From contig CAZXLD010000048.1 of the NCBI GenBank assembly GCA_964641965.1, forward strand, positions 1 to 38,526: a stretch of DNA of 38,526 nt, read 5' to 3'. The stretch comes from JAJDFU01 sp964641965. GTDB taxonomy: Bacteria > Bacteroidota > Bacteroidia > Chitinophagales > Saprospiraceae. The notes under the pieces were generated by a model, which saw only the letters and a program-made list of their open reading frames with translations, did no database searches and was not told where the DNA came from. Every line of letters starts with the position of its first letter. The stretch's first letter is position 1. Position numbers and translations under genes: made by a program. Below are positions 8,137-16,964 of the stretch, in pieces.

Positions 8137-8140
8137 CGGT

Positions 8141-10849
8141 ATGGGTGCCTGGGTGGTCATAATTGCTGCATCCGCATATCTGCTACTCCTTTTCGGCTTG
8201 GCCTACTGGGTCGAACGAAAAAAGTCGACCACCGGCTCTTTGGTGCGGCAACCGCTCATTTACGCACTGTCCCTCGCCGTGTATTGTACTGCATGGACCT
8301 ACTTTGGAAGTGTGGGCAGGGCAACAGAAGCTGGAATTGAGTTCCTGCCCATCTATCTTGGGCCTACTATTTTCGCTCCGGTCTGGATACTCCTCTTGAA
8401 AAAAGTCATTCGCATTTCCAAAGGCCAGCGCTTGACCTCAATCGCAGACTTTATATCTGCCCGATACGGAAAAAGTACCACCCTGGGGATGATTGCAACT
8501 TTGGTCGGTGTCTTTGGAATTGTACCCTACATTTCGATTCAGCTGAAAGCGATCACAGATACCTATCACCTGTTGGTAGCAGGAAGCCCATCTAGCCAGC
8601 CCCCTATTCTGGCCGATGTTTCCGTTTATATCACACTCGCCCTGGCTGCATTTTCTATTTTTCTGGGTACCCGGAGACTAGACCCGAATGAACGGCATGA
8701 AGGCTTGGTTTTTGCGATTGCATTTGAATCGCTATTTAAATTGATCGCCTTCCTGGCAGTAGGTATCTTCGTTACCTTCTTCCTTTTTTCCAGCCCGGCA
8801 GATCTGTTTTCTCAGGTACTAGCGAAGCCTGAATTCAAGCAATTATATCAGCTGGAAGCTGCCGACTGGAATGGTTTGGATTGGTTTTTCCTGTTGCTGA
8901 TCTCTGCTTCTGCCATTTTATTCCTGCCGCGGCAATTCCATGTGGCTGTAGTGGAAAACGTGCACCCACGACAAGTAAACCAGGCAGCCTGGCTTTTACC
9001 TTTGTATTTGTTATTAATTAATCTATTTGTCCTGCCGATTGCTGGAGCCGGCCTTTTATCAGGCGATGCGATGCAACCGGAAAATTATGTAATCGGATTG
9101 CCCTTACAGGAAGGGCATTCCACGCTTGCCCTTCTGGCTGCTTTGGGAGGATTCTCTGCAGCAACCTCCATGGTGCTTGTCTCCGTCATTGCCTTGAGTA
9201 TTATGATCGGAAATAATCTCGTTCTACCGTTTCTGATCCGTTCGAAAAGTATTCTGGAGGAACCCTTCCCATCCCTAAATCGACGACTTCTGGGTATTAG
9301 GAGAGTGAGCATATTGGTAATCATGCTCCTGGCGTTGGGATACTACAAATCCGTTGGCTTCTCTTTTTCCTTGGTATCCATTGGACTTATTTCCTTTTGC
9401 GCCATTGCCCAATTCCTTCCTTCTATAATTGGGGGCTTGTACTGGAAGAACGGCACTAAAAGCGGCGCCATTGGTGGGCTGGTGGCCGGTTCCTTGATCT
9501 GGATCTATTCGCTCGCCCTACCTACCTTAATTGGAGAAACCCCCTTTGGGGAAATCTGGATAAGCAATGGGATACTGGGCCTGGAATGGACCCGACCACA
9601 GGCATTATTCGGTTTATCCGCTCTTTCGCCTGTGGCCCAGTGTGCTTTCTGGAGTCTATTGGTCAATACCAGCTTGTACGTCATCCTTTCGGTCCAATCT
9701 GAACCATCGAGACTCGAACTTGCTCAAGCCGATTTTTTTGTCAACAACCACAAATACGGCAATTGGCAGCAGGAATCCGAGTTTATGCGCCGAAAAGCCC
9801 GTACGACGGACCTGTTAATGCTAATGGAACGGTTTCTGGATGTCGGTCGCTACCAAATGCTCCTTCAAACCCTACAAAAGGATGGCCTATTACCTACCGG
9901 AAAGTCTAAAATGGCCGGTGAAGAATTGATCCAATTTGTAGAGGTCCAATTATCCGGTTCGCTAGGTGCGGCATCTGCTAAGGTATTAATGCGGTCGATC
10001 GTTCGAGAAGATCCGATCAGCATGGAAGAACTGCTTAACATATTGGATCAGACACAAGAAGTTGTTCGATACAGCAAAGCACTTGAAGACAAGTCCAGGC
10101 AATTGGAAAGGACGACCTTGAAATTGAAAGTGGCAAACGAACAACTGAAGGATTTGGACCAAATGAAAGCCGATTTTATCAGCACAGTCACCCATGAGCT
10201 GCGGACTCCGATCACAGCCATAAAAGGCATAGCAGGCATCCTCCGAACCTATGACGACCTTGAACCGCAAAGAAGGGAGGAATTTCTGGATATCGTTCAA
10301 AGTGAAAGTGAACGTTTGACCCGACTGATCAATCAGGTGCTCGACCTGGAAAAGATCCAAGCAGAAGAAGGTCCGAAATTCAGTCCAATCGAATTCAGGG
10401 CTCTACTTCAAACTACTGCGGACAGCCTGAAACCCATCCTGGAAGAAAAGGGGATACTATGCTCAATCGATGCGCCTTCCACCATCTGGGTAAAGGGGAA
10501 TACCGATCGACTGACGCAGGTAATCCTGAACCTACTCTCCAACGCTATCAAATTTTGTCCATCCGACGGAGGAAGAATCAAAATTAGGATGCTGCGCAAA
10601 GGGGATAACCTGGAACTCTTTATTCAGGATAACGGTATTGGAATCCCCAAATCGGAAGGGGAAAGGATTTTCCAAAGATTCACCCAAGTCACTACTGCAT
10701 CAACGGGCAAGCCACCAGGCAGCGGTCTGGGTTTGTTTATTTGTAAAAAGATAATTGAAAACCACCAGGGAAACATACAGGTAGTCGAAGGAAATCCGGG
10801 CCAGGGAGCCTGCTTTCAGGTAGAACTCCCCTGCTTGCCTGAGCATTAA
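8141..10849 (+). CDS. Symporter-fused sensor histidine kinase (CrbS/CbrA-like)
   Basis: A 902-residue inner-membrane protein. Residues 1 to about 520 form a sodium:solute symporter-like domain with about 13 helices. A STAC-type linker region follows at about 530-640 (AGEELIQFVEVQLSGSLG is visible). A short coiled coil leads to the kinase core. The H-box THELRTP holds the phospho-acceptor His685. The N-box QVILNLLSNAIKF, the G1 box DNGIGIP and the G2 box GSGLGLFI are all intact. CrbS of Vibrio and CbrA of Pseudomonas share this layout, and CrbS controls acetyl-CoA synthetase. The acs and prpE genes just downstream make acetate or propionate status the likely input. The partner is presumably the receiver-only protein encoded 155 bp later. 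No PAS domain is evident. Confidence 0.92.
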   Translation: MGAWVVIIAASAYLLLLFGLAYWVERKKSTTGSLVRQPLIYALSLAVYCTAWTYFGSVGRATEAGIEFLPIYLGPTIFAPVWILLLKKVIRISKGQRLTSIADFISARYGKSTTLGMIATLVGVFGIVPYISIQLKAITDTYHLLVAGSPSSQPPILADVSVYITLALAAFSIFLGTRRLDPNERHEGLVFAIAFESLFKLIAFLAVGIFVTFFLFSSPADLFSQVLAKPEFKQLYQLEAADWNGLDWFFLLLISASAILFLPRQFHVAVVENVHPRQVNQAAWLLPLYLLLINLFVLPIAGAGLLSGDAMQPENYVIGLPLQEGHSTLALLAALGGFSAATSMVLVSVIALSIMIGNNLVLPFLIRSKSILEEPFPSLNRRLLGIRRVSILVIMLLALGYYKSVGFSFSLVSIGLISFCAIAQFLPSIIGGLYWKNGTKSGAIGGLVAGSLIWIYSLALPTLIGETPFGEIWISNGILGLEWTRPQALFGLSALSPVAQCAFWSLLVNTSLYVILSVQSEPSRLELAQADFFVNNHKYGNWQQESEFMRRKARTTDLLMLMERFLDVGRYQMLLQTLQKDGLLPTGKSKMAGEELIQFVEVQLSGSLGAASAKVLMRSIVREDPISMEELLNILDQTQEVVRYSKALEDKSRQLERTTLKLKVANEQLKDLDQMKADFISTVTHELRTPITAIKGIAGILRTYDDLEPQRREEFLDIVQSESERLTRLINQVLDLEKIQAEEGPKFSPIEFRALLQTTADSLKPILEEKGILCSIDAPSTIWVKGNTDRLTQVILNLLSNAIKFCPSDGGRIKIRMLRKGDNLELFIQDNGIGIPKSEGERIFQRFTQVTTASTGKPPGSGLGLFICKKIIENHQGNIQVVEGNPGQGACFQVELPCLPEH

Positions 10850-11004
10850 GTACACTCCTTTCCAACAAGAATCTTACTTATTCTCTTTTATGACCTGAAA
10901 AGTAATTAAATTTCCCTTACAGGTACTGTCAGCAAATTTTTGAAGGAAAATCCGGAAGGAAATAATATCGAGTTTCATTTTTCATAGCATCATATCCATA
11001 GAAC

Positions 11005-11379
11005 ATGAGTAAGGGAAAGATTCTTGTAATTGATGACGAACCCCATATCCTAACGGTTGTCCAATTCCTGGTAGAGCGGGAAGGGTATGAAGCGCGAGCG
11101 GTACAAAATGGAGAAGAAGCCATGAAAACCTTATCCCATTTTCGTCCCGATATCATCATCCTGGATGTAATGATGCCCGGCTTAAACGGTTATGAGATCG
11201 CTAAACAAATCCGAAAGGAAGAACAATTTCAGGATGTACGTATCGTATTTTTATCTGCCAAAGGAACCCAAAAAGACCGCTTTGACGGATACCAGTCCGG
11301 TGGCGAAGTTTATCTTACCAAACCTTTCGACAATCAGGAGCTGCTTGATACCATAAATGAAGTCATGGAGTTTGGATAA
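11005..11379 (+). CDS. Receiver-only response regulator
   Basis: A 124-residue protein consisting of one CheY-like receiver domain. The acidic pair Asp10-Asp11, phospho-acceptor Asp54 (ILDVMMPG), Ser84 and Lys106 (LTKPFD) are all present, so it should accept phosphate. The protein ends about 18 residues after Lys106 with no output domain. CrbR and CbrB, the partners of related kinases, carry DNA-binding outputs. This one must work by protein contact, as a phosphate relay, or as a sink. The stop codon is followed directly by the AT-rich acs promoter region with no sign of a decayed HTH. Confidence 0.9.
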   Translation: MSKGKILVIDDEPHILTVVQFLVEREGYEARAVQNGEEAMKTLSHFRPDIIILDVMMPGLNGYEIAKQIRKEEQFQDVRIVFLSAKGTQKDRFDGYQSGGEVYLTKPFDNQELLDTINEVMEFG

Positions 11380-11390
11380 TCCAAGGAAAA

Positions 11391-11425
11391 TTTTCTATAT
11401 TTATAAATATAAATATCTATATTTG
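11391..11425 (+). promoter_or_regulatory. Putative acs promoter with overlapping palindromes
   Basis: TATATTTG at 11418-11425 is an exact match to the Bacteroidota -7 consensus TAnnTTTG. TATATTTATAAATATA (11396-11411) is a perfect 16-bp palindrome in the spacer. AAATATCTATATTT (11411-11424) is a second inverted repeat overlapping the -7 box. The word CTATATTT recurs at 11395-11402 and 11417-11424, 22 bp apart. The -33 element is poor (TTTT at 11391-11394), which fits a regulated promoter. Operator function is inferred. Confidence 0.55.
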
Positions 11426-11448
11426 TTTTGGCCAAATAACCACCAAAC

Positions 11449-13353
11449 ATGACACTGCAAATACAATCTTTCGACCAATACCAGGAAGCCTACGAGCGGA
11501 GTGTTCAGGATCCGGAAGGCTTCTGGGCTGAACAAGCTGAGACCTTCTACTGGCGACGGAAGTGGGACCAAGTATTGGACTGGGATTTCAGAAAACCCGA
11601 TGTAAAATGGTTTCTGGGAGGTAAGTTGAATATTACTGAGAATTGCCTGGACCGTCACATAGAAACCCGGGGAGACCAAGTTGCCATACTCTGGGAACCG
11701 AATGACCCCACTGCCCCAGCACAAAGCTTTACCTACAAAGAATTGTTGGAAGCTGTTTGCCAAACAGCCAATGCATTAAAAGCAAACGGGGTGCAAAAGG
11801 GCGATCGGGTCTGCTTTTATATGCCTATGGTGCCTCAATTGGCCATTGCCGTACTAGCTTGCGCTCGTATCGGAGCCGTTCATTCTGTCGTGTTTGCCGG
11901 ATTTTCAGCCCATGCGTTGGCTGATCGAATCAAAGATGCGCAGGCCAAAATGGTGATTTGCTCGGATTTCAATCAGCGAGGCAAAAAAAATATCCCGGTG
12001 AAAAAAGTCGTCGACGATGCCTTGGCTATGGGCTGCGACAGTATCGAGCATGTATTGGTACACCGAAATACCGGAGGCGAAGTAGAATGGAATTCCACTA
12101 AGGATCTTTGGTGGCACGAGCAAGTAGACCAGCAATCGAAGGAATGCCCTGCCGAGGAAATGGATGCTGAAGACATGTTGTTTATACTGTATACCTCGGG
12201 TTCTACCGGAAAGCCCAAAGGGGTGGTCCACACCTGTGGCGGATATATGGTGTACACCTGCTTTACGTTCAAAAATGTATTTCAGTACCAGGACGGAGAT
12301 ATTTATTGGTGTACGGCGGACATCGGCTGGATAACCGGTCACTCTTACATTGTGTATGGACCACTACTCGCCGGGGCTACATCCATTATGTTTGAAGGAG
12401 TGCCTACCTATCCGGATCCCGGCCGTTTCTGGGAAGTATGCGATAAATATAAAGTGAATCAATTCTATACCGCTCCAACGGCGATCCGGGCGCTCATGGC
12501 GCAAGGAGATGAATGGGTGGATAAATACGACCTGAGTTCCATCAAGGTATTGGGATCCGTTGGCGAGCCCATTAACGAGGAAGCATGGGAATGGTATAAT
12601 GAAAAAGTAGGAAAAAAGAATGCACCTATTGTAGATACCTGGTGGCAAACGGAAACGGGTGGGATCATGATCTCTCCCCTACCCGGAATGACTCCGTTAA
12701 AACCCACTTTTGCCACCTATCCCTTACCGGGTGTTCAACCCATTTTGGTAGATAATGAAGGCAATGAAATTGAGGGTAACGGCGTAGAAGGCATTTTATG
12801 TATCAGGTTTCCCTGGCCATCCATTCTACGGACTACCTATGGCGATCACGAACGCTGCCGGCAAACTTATTTTGCCTCGTTCGACAATCTGTACTTCACA
12901 GGAGATGGTGCCCGTCGGGATGAAGACGGCATGTACCGGATCGTAGGCCGAGTAGATGACGTGATCAATGTCAGCGGCCACCGAATGGGCACTGCCGAAG
13001 TGGAAAATGCTATCAACGAACATCCAATGGTAGTCGAATCTGCAGTGGTGGGTTATCCACATGATATTAAGGGGCAGGGGATCTATGCTTACGTGATCAC
13101 ATCCATTCCAATCGGCGATGAAGACGGTTTCCGCAAGGAATTGCTCCAAACGGTTACTCAGGAAATTGGACCAATTGCCAAACCGGATAAAATCCAGATC
13201 GTCACGGGGCTTCCCAAGACGCGTTCGGGAAAGATCATGCGTCGCATTCTTCGGAAGGTAGCTTCCGGCGATACGTCCAATCTAGGAGATACTTCCACGC
13301 TGTTGAACCCGGAAGTGGTGGAAGAAATAAAAACTGGAGCTGGGGCCGTATGA
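11449..13353 (+). CDS. acs: Acetyl-CoA synthetase
   Basis: A 634-residue acyl-adenylate-forming enzyme converting acetate, ATP and CoA into acetyl-CoA, AMP and pyrophosphate in the cytoplasm. The P-loop-like motif (YTSGSTGKPKGVVH), the aromatic motif DTWWQTETGG with the tryptophan that shapes the small acetate pocket, the hinge region YFTGDGARRDEDG and the C-terminal PKTRSGKIMRR are intact. Lys595 is the site acetylated in known Acs enzymes. Length is normal for the family. It has its own promoter-like region and lies 69 bp after the response regulator. The neighbouring paralogue resembles propionyl-CoA synthetase, so the acetate assignment is firm by contrast. Confidence 0.96.
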   Translation: MTLQIQSFDQYQEAYERSVQDPEGFWAEQAETFYWRRKWDQVLDWDFRKPDVKWFLGGKLNITENCLDRHIETRGDQVAILWEPNDPTAPAQSFTYKELLEAVCQTANALKANGVQKGDRVCFYMPMVPQLAIAVLACARIGAVHSVVFAGFSAHALADRIKDAQAKMVICSDFNQRGKKNIPVKKVVDDALAMGCDSIEHVLVHRNTGGEVEWNSTKDLWWHEQVDQQSKECPAEEMDAEDMLFILYTSGSTGKPKGVVHTCGGYMVYTCFTFKNVFQYQDGDIYWCTADIGWITGHSYIVYGPLLAGATSIMFEGVPTYPDPGRFWEVCDKYKVNQFYTAPTAIRALMAQGDEWVDKYDLSSIKVLGSVGEPINEEAWEWYNEKVGKKNAPIVDTWWQTETGGIMISPLPGMTPLKPTFATYPLPGVQPILVDNEGNEIEGNGVEGILCIRFPWPSILRTTYGDHERCRQTYFASFDNLYFTGDGARRDEDGMYRIVGRVDDVINVSGHRMGTAEVENAINEHPMVVESAVVGYPHDIKGQGIYAYVITSIPIGDEDGFRKELLQTVTQEIGPIAKPDKIQIVTGLPKTRSGKIMRRILRKVASGDTSNLGDTSTLLNPEVVEEIKTGAGAV

Positions 13354-13411
13354 TCTGGTCCCAATTTTAAACTTCCCAACAGCTTATTCCCATCCCAATT
13401 CATTGAACCTA

Positions 13412-13433
13412 CCGAACTCCCAATCGAGTTCGG
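13412..13433 (+). other. Hairpin between acs and prpE
   Basis: CCGAACTC (13412-13419) and GAGTTCGG (13426-13433) form a perfect 8-bp stem with a 6-nt loop. No T-run follows, so it is more likely an mRNA-processing or stability element between the two synthetase cistrons than a terminator. Confidence 0.5.
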
Positions 13434-13452
13434 ACTAAAGATCTATTGCCCA

Positions 13453-15336
13453 ATGAGCTACGAGGAATTCTACCGGAAAAGCCTGCAAGACCCCGTCGAA
13501 TTTTGGAAAGTGCAAGCCCAAAAGCTAGCTTGGTTTACACAGCCTGAACAAATCTTATCCAAAAATGAAGAAGGGCTTTACCGATGGTATACAGATGGGG
13601 TTTTGAATACCTCCTATCTAGCGCTTGATCACCATGTGCAAGAAGGGCGAGGCAAACAGATAGCCATTTTTTACGATTCTCCGGTTAGCGACACTCAATA
13701 TGCCCTTACCTACGCCGAGCTATTGCGCGAGGTAGAGTTGTTTGCGGGCGTACTTCAGCACAAAGGTGTGGTCAAAGGCGACCGAGTGGTCATTTACATG
13801 CCTATGATCCCGCAGACCGCCATTGCCATGTTGGCTTGTGCTCGCTTAGGAGCGATACATTCAGTCGTATTTGGTGGTTTTGCGCCCCATGAATTAGCCA
13901 TTCGAATCGATGATGCAGAGCCCAAGGTGATCGTTACCGCTTCTTGCGGTATTGAGATTCAAAAGATAATCCCCTACCTGGGCATTGTAGACGAGGCTTT
14001 AAAGGAGGCCACCTTCCCGGTAGAGAGCGTAATTGTTTACCAGCGCCCCCAACACCCTGCCAAGCTGCAGCCCGGCCGGGATGAGGATTGGCAGACCCTC
14101 AAACAACAAGCTGAACCCGTAGCTTGTGTCCCCGTAAAAGCTACTGACCCGCTCTACATCCTCTACACTTCCGGCACCACCGGAAAACCCAAAGGTGTAG
14201 TTCGGGACAATGGGGGCCATGCCGTTGCCCTGAAATTAAGCATGGACCTGATCTATAATATCCATGCGGGAGACGCTTTCTGGGCTGCTTCAGACGTAGG
14301 CTGGGTAGTCGGTCATTCCTATATTGTTTATGCACCTTTAATCCAGGGTGCATCTACCGTATTGTTCGAGGGAAAACCAGTCAAAACGCCCGATGCAGGT
14401 ACTTTTTGGCGAATCCTGGAGCAATATCGGGTCAAAAGCTTTTTTACTGCCCCCACCGCTATTCGAGCTATCCGGAAAGAAGACCCGAATGGCTTGGAAA
14501 AAGAAAAATACGACACCTCCAGCCTGAATTACCTTTTCCTGGCAGGTGAACGCTGCGATATCTCCACCCTGGAATGGGCCCAATCCTTGCTGCAAGTGCC
14601 GGTCATTGATCATTGGTGGCAAACGGAAAGTGGATGGCCAATGCTTGGAAATCCGGCAGGAATGGAGTTGCTGCCAATTAAACCGGGCTCCGCAGGTAAA
14701 CCGGTTTGCGGCTTCGACCTTCAAATCCTGGATCCACAAGGGAAGGCGATTGCTCCAGGTACAGAGGGAGCCGTTGCCGTTCGACTGCCTTTGCCACCGG
14801 GCTGCCTACCTACCCTCTGGAAAAATACGGCTCGATTTATCCAATCCTACCTGACCGATTTTCCAGGATATTATTTTTCGGGGGATGGAGGATATCGGGA
14901 CGAAGAGGGTTATGTATTTATTACAGGTCGGATGGATGATGTGATCAACGTAGCTGGGCATCGTCTGAGTACAGCCGAAATGGAGGAAGTAGTAGCCGGC
15001 CATCCGGATGTAGCAGAGTGTGCTGTGGTCGGTATCCAGGATGTATTGAAAGGGCAAATCCCCATGGGTTTGGTGGTCTTAAAGTCGGGTATACAAAAAG
15101 AACCGAGCCTAATCGAGCAAGAGATTATTCAACGCGTTCGTTCCACCATTGGTCCAGTGGCTTCTTTCAAACGGGTGAATATTGTGCACCGGCTTCCCAA
15201 GACCCGTTCCGGTAAAATTCTTAGAAAAATTATTCGTTCCATTGCAGATGGCAGGGAATATGCCATGCCTTCCACCATTGAGGACCGGACCGTGCTGCCT
15301 GAAATTGAGCAGATCCTGAATCCGGAAGCGAGCTGA
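13453..15336 (+). CDS. prpE: Propionyl-CoA synthetase-like acyl-CoA ligase
   Basis: A 627-residue AMP-forming acyl-CoA synthetase. The N-terminal YRKSLQDPVEFW region, TASCGIE around residues 157-163, YTSGTTGKPKGVVRDNGGHAVAL and DVGWVVGHSYI are characteristic of the PrpE branch. WWQTESGWP, YYFSGDGGYRDEEG and PKTRSGKILRK (with Lys588) complete the catalytic set. It should activate propionate, and perhaps acetate or butyrate. It lies 99 bp after acs in the same orientation, with a hairpin between. Together the two enzymes cover C2 and C3 acids delivered by the upstream symporter. No methylcitrate or methylmalonyl pathway genes are visible in the window. Confidence 0.88.
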   Translation: MSYEEFYRKSLQDPVEFWKVQAQKLAWFTQPEQILSKNEEGLYRWYTDGVLNTSYLALDHHVQEGRGKQIAIFYDSPVSDTQYALTYAELLREVELFAGVLQHKGVVKGDRVVIYMPMIPQTAIAMLACARLGAIHSVVFGGFAPHELAIRIDDAEPKVIVTASCGIEIQKIIPYLGIVDEALKEATFPVESVIVYQRPQHPAKLQPGRDEDWQTLKQQAEPVACVPVKATDPLYILYTSGTTGKPKGVVRDNGGHAVALKLSMDLIYNIHAGDAFWAASDVGWVVGHSYIVYAPLIQGASTVLFEGKPVKTPDAGTFWRILEQYRVKSFFTAPTAIRAIRKEDPNGLEKEKYDTSSLNYLFLAGERCDISTLEWAQSLLQVPVIDHWWQTESGWPMLGNPAGMELLPIKPGSAGKPVCGFDLQILDPQGKAIAPGTEGAVAVRLPLPPGCLPTLWKNTARFIQSYLTDFPGYYFSGDGGYRDEEGYVFITGRMDDVINVAGHRLSTAEMEEVVAGHPDVAECAVVGIQDVLKGQIPMGLVVLKSGIQKEPSLIEQEIIQRVRSTIGPVASFKRVNIVHRLPKTRSGKILRKIIRSIADGREYAMPSTIEDRTVLPEIEQILNPEAS

Positions 15337-15395
15337 ACCAGCGTCAACCAGTTTATCGATCCAGTCGTTCTTTGTGAAAAGAATGCCTCGCTTGA

Positions 15396-16538
15396 ATGAT
15401 TAAGCCAGACAAGTCTACCGAATCTAAAGCACTAAACTGGGCCCGCTATGCGCGCCACCTATCTATACCAGAACTCGGGAAGGCAGGACAGCTAAAGCTT
15501 TGGGGAGCGAAGATACTGGTGATTGGTGCCGGTGGTCTGGGGTGCCCTGTACTCCAATACCTGGCTGCTGCCGGGGTGGGTACGATCGGCATAGTCGATT
15601 TCGACCGGGTAGATGAAAGTAATTTGCAACGGCAGATCTTGTTCAGCATGGAAGACCTGGGGCGACTCAAGGCCGAAGTTGCCGCTATACGGTTACAACA
15701 GCTAAATCCCGAAATCACGATTTATCCTTTTCCCCAACAAATTTCAAGCGCCAATGCCTTGGAATTGATAGAACCTTACGATCTGGTGGTAGATGGAAGT
15801 GACAACTTCCCAACCCGCTATCTGATCAACGATGCCTGCATTTTATCTGGAAAACCATTGGTCTATGGATCCATTTTCCGATTCGAAGGGCAGGTAGCGG
15901 TCTTTAACGTCCCTCTGGATGATGGTTCCCGCAGCGCCAATTACCGGGATCTATTTCCGGAGCCTCCTGACCCTGGGACTATACCCAGCTGTGCGGAGGC
16001 CGGCGTATTGGGCGTATTGCCGGGAATGATTGGGCTGTTTCAGGCCAATGAAGCCTTAAAGCTAATTACGGGTATTGGCAAACCATTGGTGAACCAGCTT
16101 TTGCATTTTGACGCCAAGGACTATACCCAACGAATTATTGGGCTTCCATCCGGAAGAGCTCCTCTGATTCGAGCACTCATTGATTACGAAACCTTTTGTG
16201 GAACCAACTCAACTATGGAAATCAAGGAAATCACGGTCGAACAGCTGGCCAAAATGATAGACGAAAAAGCAGACTTTCAATTGATCGACGTGCGCGAGGC
16301 GCATGAAAAAGACATTGCAGATTTGGATGGCTTGCTCATTCCACCGGCTGAAATAGACCGTCGCCACGATGAAATCCAGGAAGAAGGCACGGTAATCCTT
16401 CATTGCAGGAGTGGTAAGCGGAGCGCGAATGCAATTCACTTGTTACAAGAAAAATACGGCTATCACAACCTGTACAACCTGAAGGGCGGCATCCTGGCCT
16501 GGGCAGATGCCATTGATCCCAAGATGAAAAAGTACTAG
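15396..16538 (+). CDS. ThiF/MoeB/HesA adenylyltransferase fused to rhodanese
   Basis: A 380-residue fusion. The N-terminal E1-like domain holds the nucleotide-binding GAGGLG (44-49), the adenylation-site DGSDNFPTRYLIND and Cys199 in PSCAEAGVLGVLPG. The C-terminal rhodanese domain (about 280-378) has its persulfide cysteine Cys337 in HCRSGKRS. Such fusions adenylate the C-terminus of small ubiquitin-like sulfur carriers (MoaD or ThiS) and pass sulfur to it. The two CxxC zinc pairs of MoeB/MOCS3 are missing: the expected YRC reads YRD, and no CPxCG occurs before the rhodanese part. No carrier, thiamine or molybdopterin genes are nearby. It follows prpE by 59 bp and may be read from the same transcript. 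Confidence 0.9.
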   Translation: MIKPDKSTESKALNWARYARHLSIPELGKAGQLKLWGAKILVIGAGGLGCPVLQYLAAAGVGTIGIVDFDRVDESNLQRQILFSMEDLGRLKAEVAAIRLQQLNPEITIYPFPQQISSANALELIEPYDLVVDGSDNFPTRYLINDACILSGKPLVYGSIFRFEGQVAVFNVPLDDGSRSANYRDLFPEPPDPGTIPSCAEAGVLGVLPGMIGLFQANEALKLITGIGKPLVNQLLHFDAKDYTQRIIGLPSGRAPLIRALIDYETFCGTNSTMEIKEITVEQLAKMIDEKADFQLIDVREAHEKDIADLDGLLIPPAEIDRRHDEIQEEGTVILHCRSGKRSANAIHLLQEKYGYHNLYNLKGGILAWADAIDPKMKKY

Positions 16539-16583
16539 CCGACTTCCTAGTCTTTGGAGCCACTTACTTGGCCAGGAAGGCAT

Positions 16584-16949
16584 TCATTTGGCCAGAAGAA
16601 TAGACTTTGCTGGTTGTTCTTTTTGGATACCTACTTCTATTTGCTCCCATTCGCCGGCTTGTACCCGCGTGAACAATCGATATCCAAGCTTGTAAGGGAT
16701 ATAGGTTTGGCCCGAAAGCGTATCTCCATTCCAGGTATAGGTATAAAAGAAGTCATATCCGTTTATTCTGGGCCGGGAGTCGTCCCAACCAGAAGGCCCA
16801 TACACCTCATTGGCCCTTATGAAAAGCGGGCGAGAGCGGCCCTGATAGTCATCAGGATTAATCTTGGGGTTGAGCTCGTAAACATAATTGAGTAGGCCCC
16901 AAAAAACCAGAAGCCCGATCACCAAAAGTATGGCTGCTATCCTTCCCAT
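16584..16949 (-). CDS. Small N-terminally anchored protein
   Basis: A 121-residue protein with one N-terminal hydrophobic helix (about 4-22) followed by a polar domain rich in Tyr and Gly (GYDFFYTYTWNGDTLSGQTYIPYKLGY), which looks like beta strands. The hydrophobic segment is either an uncleaved anchor or a signal peptide. The pattern faintly recalls DUF3592-type domains, but I cannot assign a family. It starts 15 bp after the Nudix gene stop on the same strand, so it is probably the second gene of that transcript. It converges on the rhodanese-fusion gene across 45 bp. Confidence 0.65.
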   Translation of the reverse strand: MGRIAAILLVIGLLVFWGLLNYVYELNPKINPDDYQGRSRPLFIRANEVYGPSGWDDSRPRINGYDFFYTYTWNGDTLSGQTYIPYKLGYRLFTRVQAGEWEQIEVGIQKEQPAKSILLAK

Positions 16950-16964
16950 TGGTAAAAGAGGCGG

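Noticed and set aside
11005..11448. Hidden DNA-binding domain after the receiver
   Set aside because: After the receiver stop the sequence is AT-rich promoter-like DNA with no helix-turn-helix coding in any frame.
16539..16583. Repeated TTGGCCA words in the convergent gap
   Set aside because: Two short copies only; they contain GGCC and can be explained by chance.
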